From contig NZ_JAHMHI010000001.1 in NCBI RefSeq assembly GCF_018914005.1, forward strand, positions 310,001 to 374,000: DNA of 64,000 bases. Direction: 5' to 3'. Of this stretch, positions 35,505 through 46,819 are shown one piece after another; the first letter of the stretch is position 1, and every line of letters begins with the position of its first letter. Below the pieces are notes generated by a model that was not told the origin of the DNA, ran no database searches, and worked only from the letters and a program-made list of their open reading frames with translations. The position numbers and the translations under genes are program-made. This DNA comes from Mycoplasma zalophi (GTDB lineage Bacteria; Bacillota_I; Bacilli_A; Mycoplasmatales; Metamycoplasmataceae).

Positions 35505-37697
35505 TTATTCTCTATCAAATGAATGAATAGCATTAAGTATAGCTTCTAAAACTTTATCAAAAGTTATTTTTTGAGTTGTTTGTCCTAATTTTATTGCTTG
35601 ATTAATTGCTGAATTAACAGCATCTCTAAAACTATTACTATTTAAATCTGCAATATCTTGATAAGGAACAGGACCATTTTCATTTTCTGATTTTTCTATA
35701 TTATCTAAAAATGTATTTAAGAATGGATTAGGAGCTGTTTTTCTATATTCTTTTACAAAATTATCTGATGGAAATAGGTACCCGCTTTTAAATGCAAATG
35801 TTTCTACTGGGGTCAATGATAATGTTAAACTCTTATTAACTGGAATTTGTATTTTATAATCTGAATATAGTCATTTTAAAAATATTTTTGTTGCTTTATC
35901 AGCCTTTTCACTTGCATGAAGTCCGATAATTGATGGACCTTGAACAATAAATGTTCCTCGATTTTTATCATTTGAATTGTTTTTTAAAGGAACAGAGGTT
36001 ATAAGCGCTTCATTTTTTAACATTGATGGCTTAGAATTATTATCAATTTTATTGAAATTTTTTAATAATCAATATGCATAATAATTTTTTGGCAATTGTT
36101 TTTCTAGTTTATTGATTTCTTCAACGGTTTTTGCTGACTTAATTTCTGTTAAAATTCTATTAACTAATTTTATTTCGTTTTCACTTGGTGTTTTTTTTGT
36201 AAAGTAAATTTTTTGAAAATCTTCTTTGTTTTTTAAAAATAAATCTTTAGAAGGGCTTGAGTTGTGAAGAATTTTTAATTCTGATAAACCATTTGAAAAT
36301 TCTTTTATTTCATTTATATTTTGATTTGTTATAAATGCAGAACTTTTTGCAGGTTTTTTGTTTTTTCATTCTGTATATTGTTGAGTATTATCTGGTTCTA
36401 AATTGTATAAAAATGTATCTGCACCAACTCCTGCTGTTCCATTTACTCAATCACCTATTCCTAAATATGATATTGTTTCATTTTTATATGAATATGATTG
36501 GGGTACATATTTTACGTAATTATATGCTAATGATGAAGATACACTATATAGCATTACATGTTGAGTTTGTAAAGTTGTTGAATTAAAATCAGTTGCAGTA
36601 TTAAATTGTGTATAAAATCTTCCAGTATTAGCTAAATCTACATACTGTCTTAATAAAGAAGTGAATTCATTGTTTTCTTTTTGGGTAATAGTTTCATAAT
36701 AATTTAAAATATATTGTTTTGATTTTAAAGGCTTTAAATAGTAATTATCAAAGTTATTATTTGCTTTATTATACATTTGCATAAATAATTCATTGACAGG
36801 ATTGTCCATACCTAAAGTAAATAATTTATTCGTATTACCAATACTATTTAATATTTTTGCTATAAAATAGCTAAATTTTAACATTCCATCATATGTGGAA
36901 ATAATAGAATCATCTAACTTATTAATTTCATATTGACTAAAATCTATTTGACTTGCTTCATTTAATTTTCATAAATTTTCTAAATAATCCTTTGAAGCCT
37001 GACTTTGTTGTTTAAATAAATCTAAGGATTCATTTAAAATTGAATTATTTTCATTAGATATCAATGCATCTGAATGTGTTTCTGAGTATTTAGTATTTAA
37101 AACATTTAAAATGTATCCTAGTAATAATTTATTAACACTTAGTATTTCAGAAGATTGTCCAAAAGGTAAAATTCATTTCTTTGAACTATCTAATCCTAAT
37201 ATTCTATATGATTCAATCGTAGATTTGTTTACTAAATCAGTATTAACATCATCGAGATCCAAAATCATATCGTGTGATCCTAAAAATACTGCTGTAGAAG
37301 GATAATTTAAAACTAAATTACCTAAGGTTTTTTTGTCTTTGGCAACTATTTTTTGCTTCAAATTATTATATACATCGTTATAACTGAAACCAAAATTATA
37401 ATTAGATTCCACTTTTAATGCATCTTTTAATTCTTGATTATTTTCGTTATCATCTAAATATTTGTTATATTCTGAGATAATAGTTTCCAATGCATCATGT
37501 CTTTTAGCATCAGTTGTTGGTCCAAAATGAGAAATAATTCTAATTTTTTCTACAGTTTTGCCATTTTTTTTATCTTCTGTAAAATATGCATCTTGATCAT
37601 ATTTAGTTACTCTTTGACAGCTTGCTCCCATTACTGCGAAGGGAATAACTAAAGTAAAAACTCCTAATAATTTCAAAATATTTTTAAATTTAAACAT
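35505..37697 (-). CDS. large surface lipoprotein, P68-like / solute-binding-like
   Basis: 730 residues with TGA as Trp. Signal MFKFKNILKLLGVFTLVIPF with lipobox MGASC at Cys27. The mature N-terminus has KIRIISHFGPTT, RHDALETIISEYNKYLDD and NLVLNYPSTAVFLG, which look like the first lobe of an extracellular solute-binding protein (group 1) and match my memory of mycoplasma P68-family surface lipoproteins. No permease genes are adjacent, so it may be an orphan binding protein or an antigen. Flanked by terminators: a single-gene unit. Confidence 0.7.
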
Positions 37698-37795
37698 AAC
37701 TAAATTATATATGAAATATATAAAAACTTAAAAACACAAGAAAAAAATGTTATTTTTTTGTTTTTTTATTTAAAACTTTATAAAAAGTAAATAAA

Positions 37796-37822
37796 AAATA
37801 CCAAGAATAATCTCGGTATTAA
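37796..37822 (-). terminator. probable terminator of pdhAB
   Basis: Imperfect stem (AATACCAAGA / TCTCGGTATT, one mismatch) 12 bases after the pdhB stop on the minus strand, followed by a T-rich stretch. Confidence 0.55.
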
Positions 37823-37834
37823 AAATATAAATAA

Positions 37835-38830
37835 TTATTTTTTGTATAATTCTTTGATTTCGTGAGCAATTTTTTTAGCATCAACCATGAATAGAGGTTC
37901 TAATGCTGGTAAAGGAATTGTTACGTCTGGTCCAGCTAAACGAACTGGAGCAGCTTTTAAATCATCAAAGCAGTGTTCATTAACACGTGTAATAATTTCT
38001 GAAGCAATTGATAATGTTGAAACAGCTTCAGTAACAGCGATAACTTTTCCTGTTTTTTTAACTGAGTTAACAATTGTTTCTGTATCCATTGGTTTTAATG
38101 TTTGTAAATCAATAACTTCAACTGATCCCTCAAATCCTTCTTCATTTAATTGTTTTAGAGCTGCTAATGTTTCGTGAACCATGTGTCCATATGTTACAAC
38201 TGTTAAGTCTGACCCTTCAACAATAACATTGGCTTTACCTAATTCAACTTTGTAGTATCCTTCAGGAATTTCTTGTTTGAAAGCACGGTAGTCACGTTTG
38301 TGCTCTAAGAAGATAACTGGATCTTCACTTTCCATAGCTGCAATCATTAATCCTTTTGTGTTGTAAGGTGTTGAAGGCATAACTACTGTTAGTCCTGGAA
38401 TGTGTGAATAAATTGTTTCAATTGATTCTGAATGGTGTTCTAAAGCTTTAACTCCTCCACCTGCTGGCATTCTAAATACTGCTGGAACACTGTATTTTCC
38501 ACGTGTACGGTTACGCATACGAGCTGCATTTGTACAAATTTGTGCTAATGCGTATCATGAGAATCCTGAGAATTGGAATTCAACAACTGGTCTTAATCCT
38601 GCAACTGCAGCTCCGATTGCTGTTCCTGCAATAGCTGATTCTGAAATTGGAGAATCTCAAACTCTATCTGATCCAAATTCTTGTTGTAATCCTTCTGTTG
38701 CACGGAAAACTCCACCTTCAAATCCTGCATCTTCACCATATAGAACGTATCTTTCATCTTTAGCGAACATTAATTTTAAAGCTTGGTTTAAAGCACCTAT
38801 ATTATTTACGGTAATTTTTTTATCTGACAT
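37835..38830 (-). CDS. pdhB: pyruvate dehydrogenase E1 component, beta subunit
   Basis: 331 residues with TGA as Trp. With PdhA it decarboxylates pyruvate onto thiamine diphosphate for acetyl-CoA formation. Features: [62 protein letters not shown] and the C-terminal half with [12 protein letters not shown]. It starts 24 bases after pdhA. The E2/E3 genes are not in the window; a hairpin follows. Confidence 0.96.
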
Positions 38831-38854
38831 AATTTATTTCCTTAAAATACTTTG

Positions 38855-39946
38855 TTATAAGTATTTTTTCCCTTCTTCAAATTGTTCTTTTAATTCAGGT
38901 GTAAGTTCTTTATATGTATATTTAAAGATGTCTTCATATCCTTCTTTTGCTAAATCTTCTGTTGATTGTGCATAAGCTTCTTTAGCTGCTTCAAATTGTT
39001 CATCTCAAATTTGAGTTTTAAGTTCTTCTGTTAAAATACCTTTTTCAAATAAGAATTTTTCAATACGGTGCATTGGTTCTCATTTTTCTTTTTCTTCTTC
39101 TAATTCACGTGAACGATATACACGAGGGTTATCTGAAGTGGTGTGTTGTCCTTGACGTCATGTAACAAATTCAACTAGAACTGGTCGATTTCCTTGACGA
39201 ATATATTCAGCAACTTCTTTTGCTACTTCATATGAAGCTAATAAGTCATTTCCATCAACACGTAGTCCTGGAATATTATATGACATAGCTCTTTGTGATA
39301 ATGTTGGAACTGCATAACTATTGTGTTCTGGTACTGAAATAGCTCATTGGTTATTAGCAACAACATAAAATACTGGTAAGTGACGAACCGCTGCTATGTT
39401 TAGTGATTCATGGAATTCACCTTCATTTGTTCCACCATTTCCAACTAATGTTAATACTAATGGTTTTTCAACTTTTTGTTGTTTTAATGCATATGCTACT
39501 CCAGCTGCATGTGATAATTGTGAACCAATAACAACTTGCATAGGTGTTGAATTAACATCAGCAGCAAAATGTGCACCTTGTTCTGAACCTCTTCAGTAGT
39601 TAAACATATTTTTCATTGTTACACCATGTGCAAGCATTGTAGCTAAAGCACGGTAGTGAGGTACTAATCAATCTTTTTTATTTAAAATTGCACCTAAAGC
39701 ACTTAAAAATGCTTCTTCCCCTAAGTTAGGTGCAAATGTTCCTAAACGACCTGTTTTTTGTAATTGTAATGCATACATGTCTCATTGACGTGACATTATC
39801 ATATATTTGTACATTTGTAATAATTCTTCATCTGTAGCTGTTGTTTTGTAGTTTTTGTCGATTAAATCTCCATTAACATCTACTAAACGAATCATTTCAT
39901 CTTTATCTGACATTACTAGGCCAGGTTTAATATATTTGAAATCCAT
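38855..39946 (-). CDS. pdhA: pyruvate dehydrogenase E1 component, alpha subunit
   Basis: 363 residues with TGA as Trp. The thiamine diphosphate motif reads VGNGGTNEGEFHESLNIAAV...NN (canonical GDG-x26-NN with the first Asp replaced by Asn). Also GRLGTFAPNLGEEA, VPHYRALATMLAHGV and the phosphorylation-loop-like LVEFVTWRQGQHTTSDN. Followed by pdhB. A 233-base divergent space separates it from pta, so the two pyruvate/acetate units are transcribed away from each other. Confidence 0.95.
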
Positions 39947-40179
39947 TTAAAATATTTCCTTTCGTTTTCTTTGCAATTTTTTATGCATATATATTATAAA
40001 TTATATTTTCGAAAAAATTTTTAGAAATCAAGTAAAAAAATATTGAAAAGCAAAAAAATAATGTTAAAAATAACAATTTTTTGTTTTTTTGAAATTTTTT
40101 TGTTTTTATTATCGTTTATAAATTAAAATTATTACGAGAAAAACAAAATATATTATAAATAAAGAAGGAGATTATTTAA

Positions 40180-41157
40180 ATGGAATTATCTAAATATTCA
40201 AAATATATAAATGATTTGCTTAAAGAAAAAGCATCTGAAAAAATTTTAAGCGTTTTATTTATAGATGGAGATGATAAAAGAGCTCGTGAAGCAGCTAAAT
40301 ATTTAAAAGACAATAATTTAGCAAAACCTATTATGTTATTAGAAACAAAAAATCAAATTGTAGACGACGGTCTTGAAAATCTAATAATGGAAGAATTGAG
40401 TGCACAAAAAGATGCATATGCTATAAAATTAGCAGAAATTAGAAAAGGAAAAGAAGATTACGATACAGTAAGAAAATATCTTGACACTCGTCCATACTTT
40501 GGTGCAATGATGTTAAGAAATAAAGATATAGACTCAGCAGTTGGTGGATTAATTTATTCAACAGCAGATATTTTAAGAGCTGCATTTAAATCAATTGGGC
40601 CAAAACCAGGTATTAAAACAATATCATCTTTAATGGTAATGCACAAAGGTGATGAAAAAGTTATCATTAGTGACCCTTCAACAGTAGAAAAACCTACAGC
40701 TGAACAATTAGTTGACATTGCAAAAAACGCAACAGAATTTGCAAGAACAATGAAAATGAACGATTTAACAGGATTTTTAACATACTCAACAAATGGTTCA
40801 GGTAAAGGAGAAAATCCCGATTTAGTAAGAAAGGCAGTTGCACTAGCAAGTGAAGATACTTCTTTAAATATTATTAAAGGTGAAATGCAATTTGATGCTG
40901 CTTACAATTTAGATGTAAGAAAACACAAGTTCCCTTCAGCACCACAAGAAGAATTAGGTATTTATGTTTTCCCTAACTTAGAAAGTTGTAATATAGGAGC
41001 TAAAATGGCTCAAAGATTAGGAAACTATGGTGCGGTTGGAGCAATAATCCAAGGTGTTAATGCAGCTATTAATGATTTTAGCCGTGGAGCAACAGTGCAA
41101 GATGTTATCGATGTTACTTCAATTACAATCTTAAAAGGATATGACTTTTTAAAATAA
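40180..41157 (+). CDS. pta: phosphate acetyltransferase
   Basis: 325 residues, typical for the short Pta. Converts acetyl-CoA and phosphate to acetyl phosphate. Family features: AREAAKYLKDNNLAKPIMLLE, KYLDTRPYFGAMMLRNKDID, GLIYSTADILRAAFKSIGPK, GEMQFDAAYNLDVRKHKFP and the C-terminal FPNLESCNIGAKMAQRLGNY. A strong AAGAAGGAGAT ribosome binding site precedes the ATG. The stop overlaps the ackA start (TAATG). Confidence 0.96.
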   Translation: MELSKYSKYINDLLKEKASEKILSVLFIDGDDKRAREAAKYLKDNNLAKPIMLLETKNQIVDDGLENLIMEELSAQKDAYAIKLAEIRKGKEDYDTVRKYLDTRPYFGAMMLRNKDIDSAVGGLIYSTADILRAAFKSIGPKPGIKTISSLMVMHKGDEKVIISDPSTVEKPTAEQLVDIAKNATEFARTMKMNDLTGFLTYSTNGSGKGENPDLVRKAVALASEDTSLNIIKGEMQFDAAYNLDVRKHKFPSAPQEELGIYVFPNLESCNIGAKMAQRLGNYGAVGAIIQGVNAAINDFSRGATVQDVIDVTSITILKGYDFLK

Positions 41158-42344
41158 TGAAAAAAATATTAGTAGTTAATCCCGGTTCTTCATCGTTAAA
41201 ATGATCTTTATATTCAAAAGATAAATTAGATTTAATAGCAACAGGACTTTGTGAAAGAATTAATTTAGATGGTAGAATAATTACCAAATTCAATGGACAA
41301 AAATATATTGATGATTTAAATTTACCAAATCATACAACTGCAGTACATGAATTAATTGAATTATGAAAAAAATATAACATCATTCACGATTTAAGTGAAC
41401 TAGTTGCAATCGGATTTAGAACACCATTTTCAAGTAAAAAATATTTAAGTCCAGTTGTTTATAGTGAAGATGTTAAAAAAGCAATTGAACGTACTACAAA
41501 ATTTGTACCACTTCATGCACCTGCAACTTTAACAACTGTTGATGCGTTTGAACAAAATATTCCTAACATAACAAAAATAATTGCCCAAGATACAGCTTTT
41601 CATGTTACAATGCCAAAAATTAATAGCACATTTGCAATTAACCAAGAATGAGCTAAAAAATATGATATTTTCAAATTTGGTTACCATGGACTAAGTCATG
41701 ATTATATTACCTCAAAAATGAAAAACATTTTAGGTAAACAAAAAGTTAATATTGTCATTGCTCACCTAGGGTCAGGTTCAAGTGTTTGTGCAGTTAGGGA
41801 CTCAAAATCTATTGATGTTTCAGTTGGATTCAGTAGTTTAGATGGACTAATTATGGGAACTCGTTCTGGAAATATTGATCCAGGTATTCCTGATTACTTA
41901 ATTAGAGTTGAAGGTTGCGATCCTCAAGATGTATTTGAAATGATGGTAAAAAAATCAGGTTTATTAGGTGTAAGTGGATTATCAAATGACATCAGAGATT
42001 TACATGAAGCAGCAGCTAACGGAAATGAAGATGCAGCTTTTGCAATTGATTTATTTGCTTCAAAAGTAGTTGATTACATGGCAAGTTACATTAATAAAAT
42101 TCAAAAACCGATTGATGCCATTGTATTTACAGCAGGTATTGGTGAAAATGATGAAATTATAAGAGAAAAAGTTACAAGCCAATTACAAGTTGCATTTGGT
42201 GTAAAATTATCTCAAAAAGCAAATTTAGAATCATATGATGACTATAAATTAATTTCTTCAAAAACTTCTAAAATACCAGTATACAAAGTAAGAACAAATG
42301 AAGAAATAGTTATTGCGCGTTACGTAAAAGAATTAAGTAAATAA
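41157..42344 (+). CDS. ackA: acetate kinase with some unusual active-site segments
   Basis: 395 residues with TGA as Trp. Makes ATP and acetate from acetyl phosphate. Present: VVNPGSSSLKW, AQDTAFHVTMP, FGYHGLSHDYI, DGLIMGTRSGNIDPGIP, GVSGLSNDIRD, FTAGIGEND and TNEEIVIARY. Differences: the usual GHRVVHGG is GFRTPFSS (Arg kept, HGG lost) and HLGNG is HLGSG. Length and other motifs are normal, so it is probably active. Coupled to pta; followed by a hairpin. Confidence 0.93.
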
Positions 42345-42350
42345 TATTTT

Positions 42351-42380
42351 AATACACAGCTAATGCTGTTGTATTTTTTT
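42351..42380 (+). terminator. terminator of pta-ackA
   Basis: Stem AATACACAGC / GCTGTTGTATT with one bulge and a TAAT loop, then seven T, starting 7 bases after the ackA stop. Confidence 0.75.
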
Positions 42381-42441
42381 AATTTGAACCAAAATTCAAA
42401 TAAATTTATGTAATTTTCTATTTTTAAGGTTAAATATAACT

Positions 42442-42447
42442 TATAAT
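42442..42447 (+). promoter_or_regulatory. -10 element before gmk
   Basis: Perfect TATAAT 39 bases upstream of the gmk ATG, after the pta-ackA terminator. Likely promoter for the following eight-gene group. No clear -35. Confidence 0.5.
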
Positions 42448-42485
42448 TTTATAAATAAAATTAACAATTTTTAGTTAGGAGAATT

Positions 42486-43070
42486 ATGTTCAATAAGAAG
42501 ATTATTATATTTTGTGGACCTAGTGGTGTGGGAAAAGGCACTATTGAAGCAAGATTATTTGATGATATTGCCCTAAAATTAAAACTTTCTGTTTCAGCTA
42601 CAACCCGAGCACCTAGAAAAGGTGAAATTGAAGGGATACATTATTATTTCATTTCAAAAGAAAAATTTGAAGAGCATATAAAAAATAATGATTTAATAGA
42701 ATGATCTCAACATTTCGATAATTATTATGGGACTTTATATAGCAATTTGCAAAAAATAAGTAATGAGGGTTTTATTCCATTTTTGGAAATTGAAACAAAT
42801 GGTGCTATTCAAATCTTAAATAAATACAAAAAACAAAAAATTGAAGATAAAATTATTTCAATTTTTGTTATGCCACCTTCATTTAAAGAATTGGAAAGAA
42901 GAATTACTGAAAGAGGCTCAGAAACACCTGAAACAATTAAAAAACGAATGGAAAAAGCTTTTGATGAAGTTAAATACTCAAATTTATTTAAACATACAGT
43001 TGTAAATGACACAGTTGAAGGCACTTATTTAGAAATTAAAAATATAATTGAGAAAGAATTTAATTTATAA
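42486..43070 (+). CDS. gmk: guanylate kinase
   Basis: 194 residues with TGA as Trp. Phosphorylates GMP to GDP. P-loop IIIFCGPSGVGKGTIEARL, the GMP-binding SVSATTRAPRKGEIEGIHYYF (Tyr pair, Arg), and the lid ELERRITERGSETPETIKKRM. Preceded by TTAGGAG. First gene of the compact group to tsaD; its stop overlaps the phosphatase start (TAATG). Confidence 0.96.
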
Positions 43071-43822
43071 TGCCAATTAAATTTGTCATAAAATCAGAAA
43101 CAGGACCTATTAGAAAAGAAAACCAAGATTTTGCAGGTTTTATAAACAAAAATAATGTTTATATGGGGATTTTATGTGACGGAATGGGTGGACACAAAAA
43201 CGGATCTGTTGCTTCTAAAATTGCAGTTAAAGAATTTATAGATTTTTTTTCAAATTCACAAATAGAAAAAATTGATGCATTTGATTCTAAAAATATTCAA
43301 AAATGATTTCAAGATGGTTTAGAAAAAGTGACCAAAAAAATGAAATCACTAGCAAATATGGATATTCAATATCTAGATATGGGAACAACATTAGTTCTTT
43401 GTTTGTTTTTTGAAAAAGAAAAAGAATTATATATTTTTAATTTAGGAGATTCTAGAGCATATTTATACAACGGTTTTTTACATCAAATTACAAAAGATCA
43501 AAATATTATGAATTACTTAATTGAAAAAGAAGATCTTGCTCCTGAAAAGGCAAAAAACATTAAAGGATGAGATCGTTTAGTAAGTGCTTTAGGACCTAAA
43601 AAAAATGGAATGGCGGACACTTTTTCTGTTCATAAAAATTCCAATCCTAAATATATTATTTTAACTTCAGATGGTATTCATAGTTTCGTTTCTAAGATTT
43701 TATTTGAAACTATTTTAAATGATAATTCCTCTATCGATAAAAAAGCGGATAAATTAATTAAAAATGCAATTGAACTAAAATCAAATGATAACCTTACTTG
43801 TTTAATTATGGAGATTAAATAA
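43070..43822 (+). CDS. prpC: PP2C-type Ser/Thr protein phosphatase
   Basis: 250 residues with TGA as Trp. Metal-dependent phosphatase paired with the kinase that follows. Motifs: RKENQDF (first metal-site region), LCDGMGGHKNGSVAS, YLDMGTTLVLCLF, FNLGDSRAYLY, LTSDGIHSFV and a final DNLTCLIM. All acidic metal ligands are visible. Gene order gmk-prpC-prkC-rsgA-rpe follows that of many Firmicutes. Joined to both neighbours by TAATG overlaps. Confidence 0.95.
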
Positions 43823-44799
43823 TGGAACATAAAATGCACAAATTAACATCACTTTACAATATTATAAATAAAAATTTAGGTAAGGGTGGTATGGGTTATG
43901 TTTGACTTTGTGAAAATAAAATCACCAAAGAAAAAGCAGCAATTAAAATTTTAAAAAGTGAATATACTTTAGTAGAAAAAAATCGTTTTCAAAATGAAAT
44001 ACTGAATTTAAAAAACATAAATAGTAAATATGTTGTTAAATACTATGATTCTAATTTTAGCGAAGATGAACAATGAATAAGCATGGAATACGTCGAAGGT
44101 GAAAGTTTAAAACAATGTATTTTAAAACAAAAATATCTAGACTTAGAAACCGCTTTAGATTATGCTAAGATGATAGCTCAAGCACTTGCAGATATTCACA
44201 ATATGAATTTAATTCATCGAGATTTAAAAAGTTCAAATATTATAATTGCTAATAATGGAGATGCAAAAATTATTGATTTTGGAATAAGTTTAAGTAGTGA
44301 AAGTGAAAGATTAACAAAAGAAAATAATGTAATTGGAACAGCTGAATACTTAGCACCTGAATTAATCCAAAATATAGAACCCGCTTCATTTCAAAGCGAT
44401 ATGTATAGTTTTGGAATTTTACTTTTTGAAATGTTAGAAGGTACTGTACCATTTACAGGACATGAAAAATTAGTCGCCCACATAAATAGTAAAATACCAA
44501 ATTTAACAAGACTAAATACTATGATTCCACAATCAGTGCAAAATATAATTAATAAATGTTGTGCTAAAAGTCCTGGTAATCGATATCAAAATATGATGTA
44601 TGTATTAGATGATTTAAGACACGCTCTTGACCAAGATAAAATGATTGAAAAAAAAATAAATCCTAACAAAAAGCAAAGAAAAAGTCTTGTAGAAATGTTT
44701 GAAAATAAAAATTTTACCTTAACATTACTTATCATTGGTAGCATTTTGCTTTTAATTACTCTTATATGTTTAATATTGCTCACAAAAGGAATAATTTAA
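43822..44799 (+). CDS. prkC: membrane-bound Ser/Thr protein kinase without PASTA domains
   Basis: 325 residues with TGA as Trp. Hanks-type kinase: Gly loop LGKGGMGYVWL, Lys in AAIKIL, catalytic loop LIHRDLKSSNIII, DFG in KIIDFGISL, APE as YLAPELIQ. After the kinase domain come a basic stretch (NKKQRKS) and one C-terminal membrane helix (about 297-320) with only a few residues beyond it. The external PASTA repeats of PrkC are missing, as expected in a wall-less cell. TAATG junctions on both sides. Confidence 0.94.
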
Positions 44800-45650
44800 T
44801 GAAAACAGGTAAAATAATACGTTCTATTGCAGGTTTTTATGATGTAAAAACTCAAAACAAAGAAATAGTAAGAACTAGAGGAAGCGGAAAATTAAGATTA
44901 CTAGATATTAAACCTACTGTTGGAGATTATGTTGATTTTAGTAAAGATAATATGATTCAAAAAATCCACGATCGAAAAAATACATTTATTAGACCTAAAA
45001 TCGTTAATATAGATCAAGCAATTATTGTTATGAGCTTAGTAGAACCTGATTTTTCATATGAATTAATTGATAAATTTTTAATGATAATTGAAAACAAGAG
45101 AGTTAAACCAGTTATTGTATTAACTAAAAGTGATCTAACAACAGATTCAAAATTAAATTATTTTAAACAACAAAATTATGATGTTTTTGAAATAAATTAC
45201 AAAAACAGCACTGGTTTTGACAATTTGCATGATATCTTTACAAATAAAACTAGTTTTTTTGTAGGACAAACTGGTGTAGGAAAAACTACTTTAATTAATT
45301 TTCTTGCTAAAACTAATTTTGAAACTCAAGAAATTTCCAAAGCTTTAAATCGTGGTAAACACACAACAAGAGAAGTATCCTTAATAGAATTTAATGGTGG
45401 TGAAATTATAGATACTCCCGGCTTTAGTTCAATTGATTTTGATATTACACTTGATCAAGTTGCTACTGCATTTTTAAAATTTTCAGAAGCTTCTAAACAA
45501 TGCAAATTCAGAAACTGTAAACACAACCTAGAAACACTTGAAAATTGTGAAGTAAAAAGACAAGTACAAAATAATCAAATACCTGAAATTAGATACAAAA
45601 ACTATTTAACATTCTTAAAACAAATTATAGAAAAGGAACAATATGAATAA
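44799..45650 (+). CDS. rsgA: ribosome small subunit-dependent GTPase A
   Basis: 283 residues. Circularly permuted GTPase in late 30S assembly. N-terminal OB fold, G4 VLTKSDL, G1 GQTGVGKTTLINFL, switch region NRGKHTTREV, G3 DTPGFSS, and a C-terminal zinc site CKFRNCKHNLETLENC. The start at 44799 is chosen over an upstream in-frame ATG (44766) because it sits behind AAAGGA and fits the family N-terminus (MKTGKIIRSIAGFY). Its end overlaps rpe by 8 bases. Confidence 0.95.
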   Translation: MKTGKIIRSIAGFYDVKTQNKEIVRTRGSGKLRLLDIKPTVGDYVDFSKDNMIQKIHDRKNTFIRPKIVNIDQAIIVMSLVEPDFSYELIDKFLMIIENKRVKPVIVLTKSDLTTDSKLNYFKQQNYDVFEINYKNSTGFDNLHDIFTNKTSFFVGQTGVGKTTLINFLAKTNFETQEISKALNRGKHTTREVSLIEFNGGEIIDTPGFSSIDFDITLDQVATAFLKFSEASKQCKFRNCKHNLETLENCEVKRQVQNNQIPEIRYKNYLTFLKQIIEKEQYE

Positions 45651-46818
45651 AAATTATGGACAAATAAAATTTATAAATTCATCACTTTTAGATTTTGAAG
45701 ACAAAGAAAATGCACACATTTTCATTAATAAACTAATAAAACACGGTATAAAAAATATTCATTATGATGTTATGGATCAGCAGTTTGCAACAAACTCAAA
45801 AAGTTTTACTCTTGAACAAATAAAATTAGCTTATAAAAATGCTAATATACATACAATGGATGTTCATTTAATGGTTAAAGATCCAGAAAATTGAATAAAA
45901 GAACTCAGTTTTGTTGATTATATTTCATTTCATTATGAAGCAGTAGGAGCTAAAAAAGCTCTTGAATTAGTAAAAAAATATCAAACTAAAGATTTAAAAT
46001 TAGGACTAGCTATTAACCCCTCTACTTCATTTGAAGAAATTAAAGATTTAATTAGTCACTTTAAATTAATTTTGGTTATGTCAGTTGAAGCAGGAGCAGG
46101 TGGACAAGCTTTTCAACCTGAAATATTAAATAAAATTTCTCAAATTAAAGAATATATTTTACAAAATTCACTTGATACAAAAATAATGGTTGATGGTGGA
46201 ATTAAAAAAGAATTGCTTGACAAAGTATTTTTATCTGGTGTAGATTTTGCTGTAATGGGTTCATATATTTTAAAAAATGATGATGAAAAAACCTTAAAGG
46301 AATTGAATTCACAAGCTTTAAAATGAAAACAAATTTATTTAGCTGGTGGATGTTTTTGAGGTATGCAAGCATGACTAAAACTTCAACGAGGAGCAATTAA
46401 AACTTGAGTAGGTTATGCAAATTCAGATACATTAAAACCTTCTTATCAAGATTTAATTAATAAAAAATCAAAAGCAGTAGAAACTGTGGAATTTATTTAT
46501 GATTCATCAATAACCTCACTTGATAAAATTTTATACAATTTTTTATTAACAATAGATCCTACTTCACTTAACTTTCAAGCAAATGATATAGGTCTTCAAT
46601 ATAGAAATGGAATTTACTGAAATCAAAAAAATTTTTCAGAACAAGAAAATACATTAATTGAACAAGAAATTTTAAATACTATTAAAAAAGCACAAGAAAA
46701 CTACCAAAAACCAATTGTTACTGAAGTTTTAAACTTAGAGAATTTTTACTTAGCAGAAGAATATCATCAAGATTATTTAGATAAAAATCCAGGGGCTTAT
46801 TGCCATATAAAACTATAA
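45643..46818 (+). CDS. fusion of ribulose-phosphate 3-epimerase and methionine sulfoxide reductase A
   Basis: 391 residues in one frame; the two parts meet at a TGA (46324-46326) read as Trp228. Residues 1-227 are the epimerase of the pentose phosphate pathway: [45 protein letters not shown] and IMVDGGI. Residues 229-391 are MsrA, which repairs Met-S-sulfoxide: LAGGCFWGMQ with catalytic Cys237, [10 protein letters not shown] and [13 protein letters not shown]...NPGAYCHI. No stop and no usable MsrA start lie at the junction; the nearest ATG is in another frame. If TGA ended translation only Rpe would form and MsrA would have no start. Neighbours: rsgA (8-base overlap), tsaE (2 bases on). Confidence 0.87.
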
Positions 46819-46819
46819 A

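Noticed and set aside
40020-40135. Possible riboswitch or small RNA in the pdhA-pta intergenic space
   Set aside because: Only A/T homopolymer runs and a 4-base hairpin; no conserved element recognised.
46324-46326. TGA as a true stop separating rpe and msrA
   Set aside because: TGA is Trp in all surrounding conserved genes, and no MsrA start codon exists in the right frame nearby.
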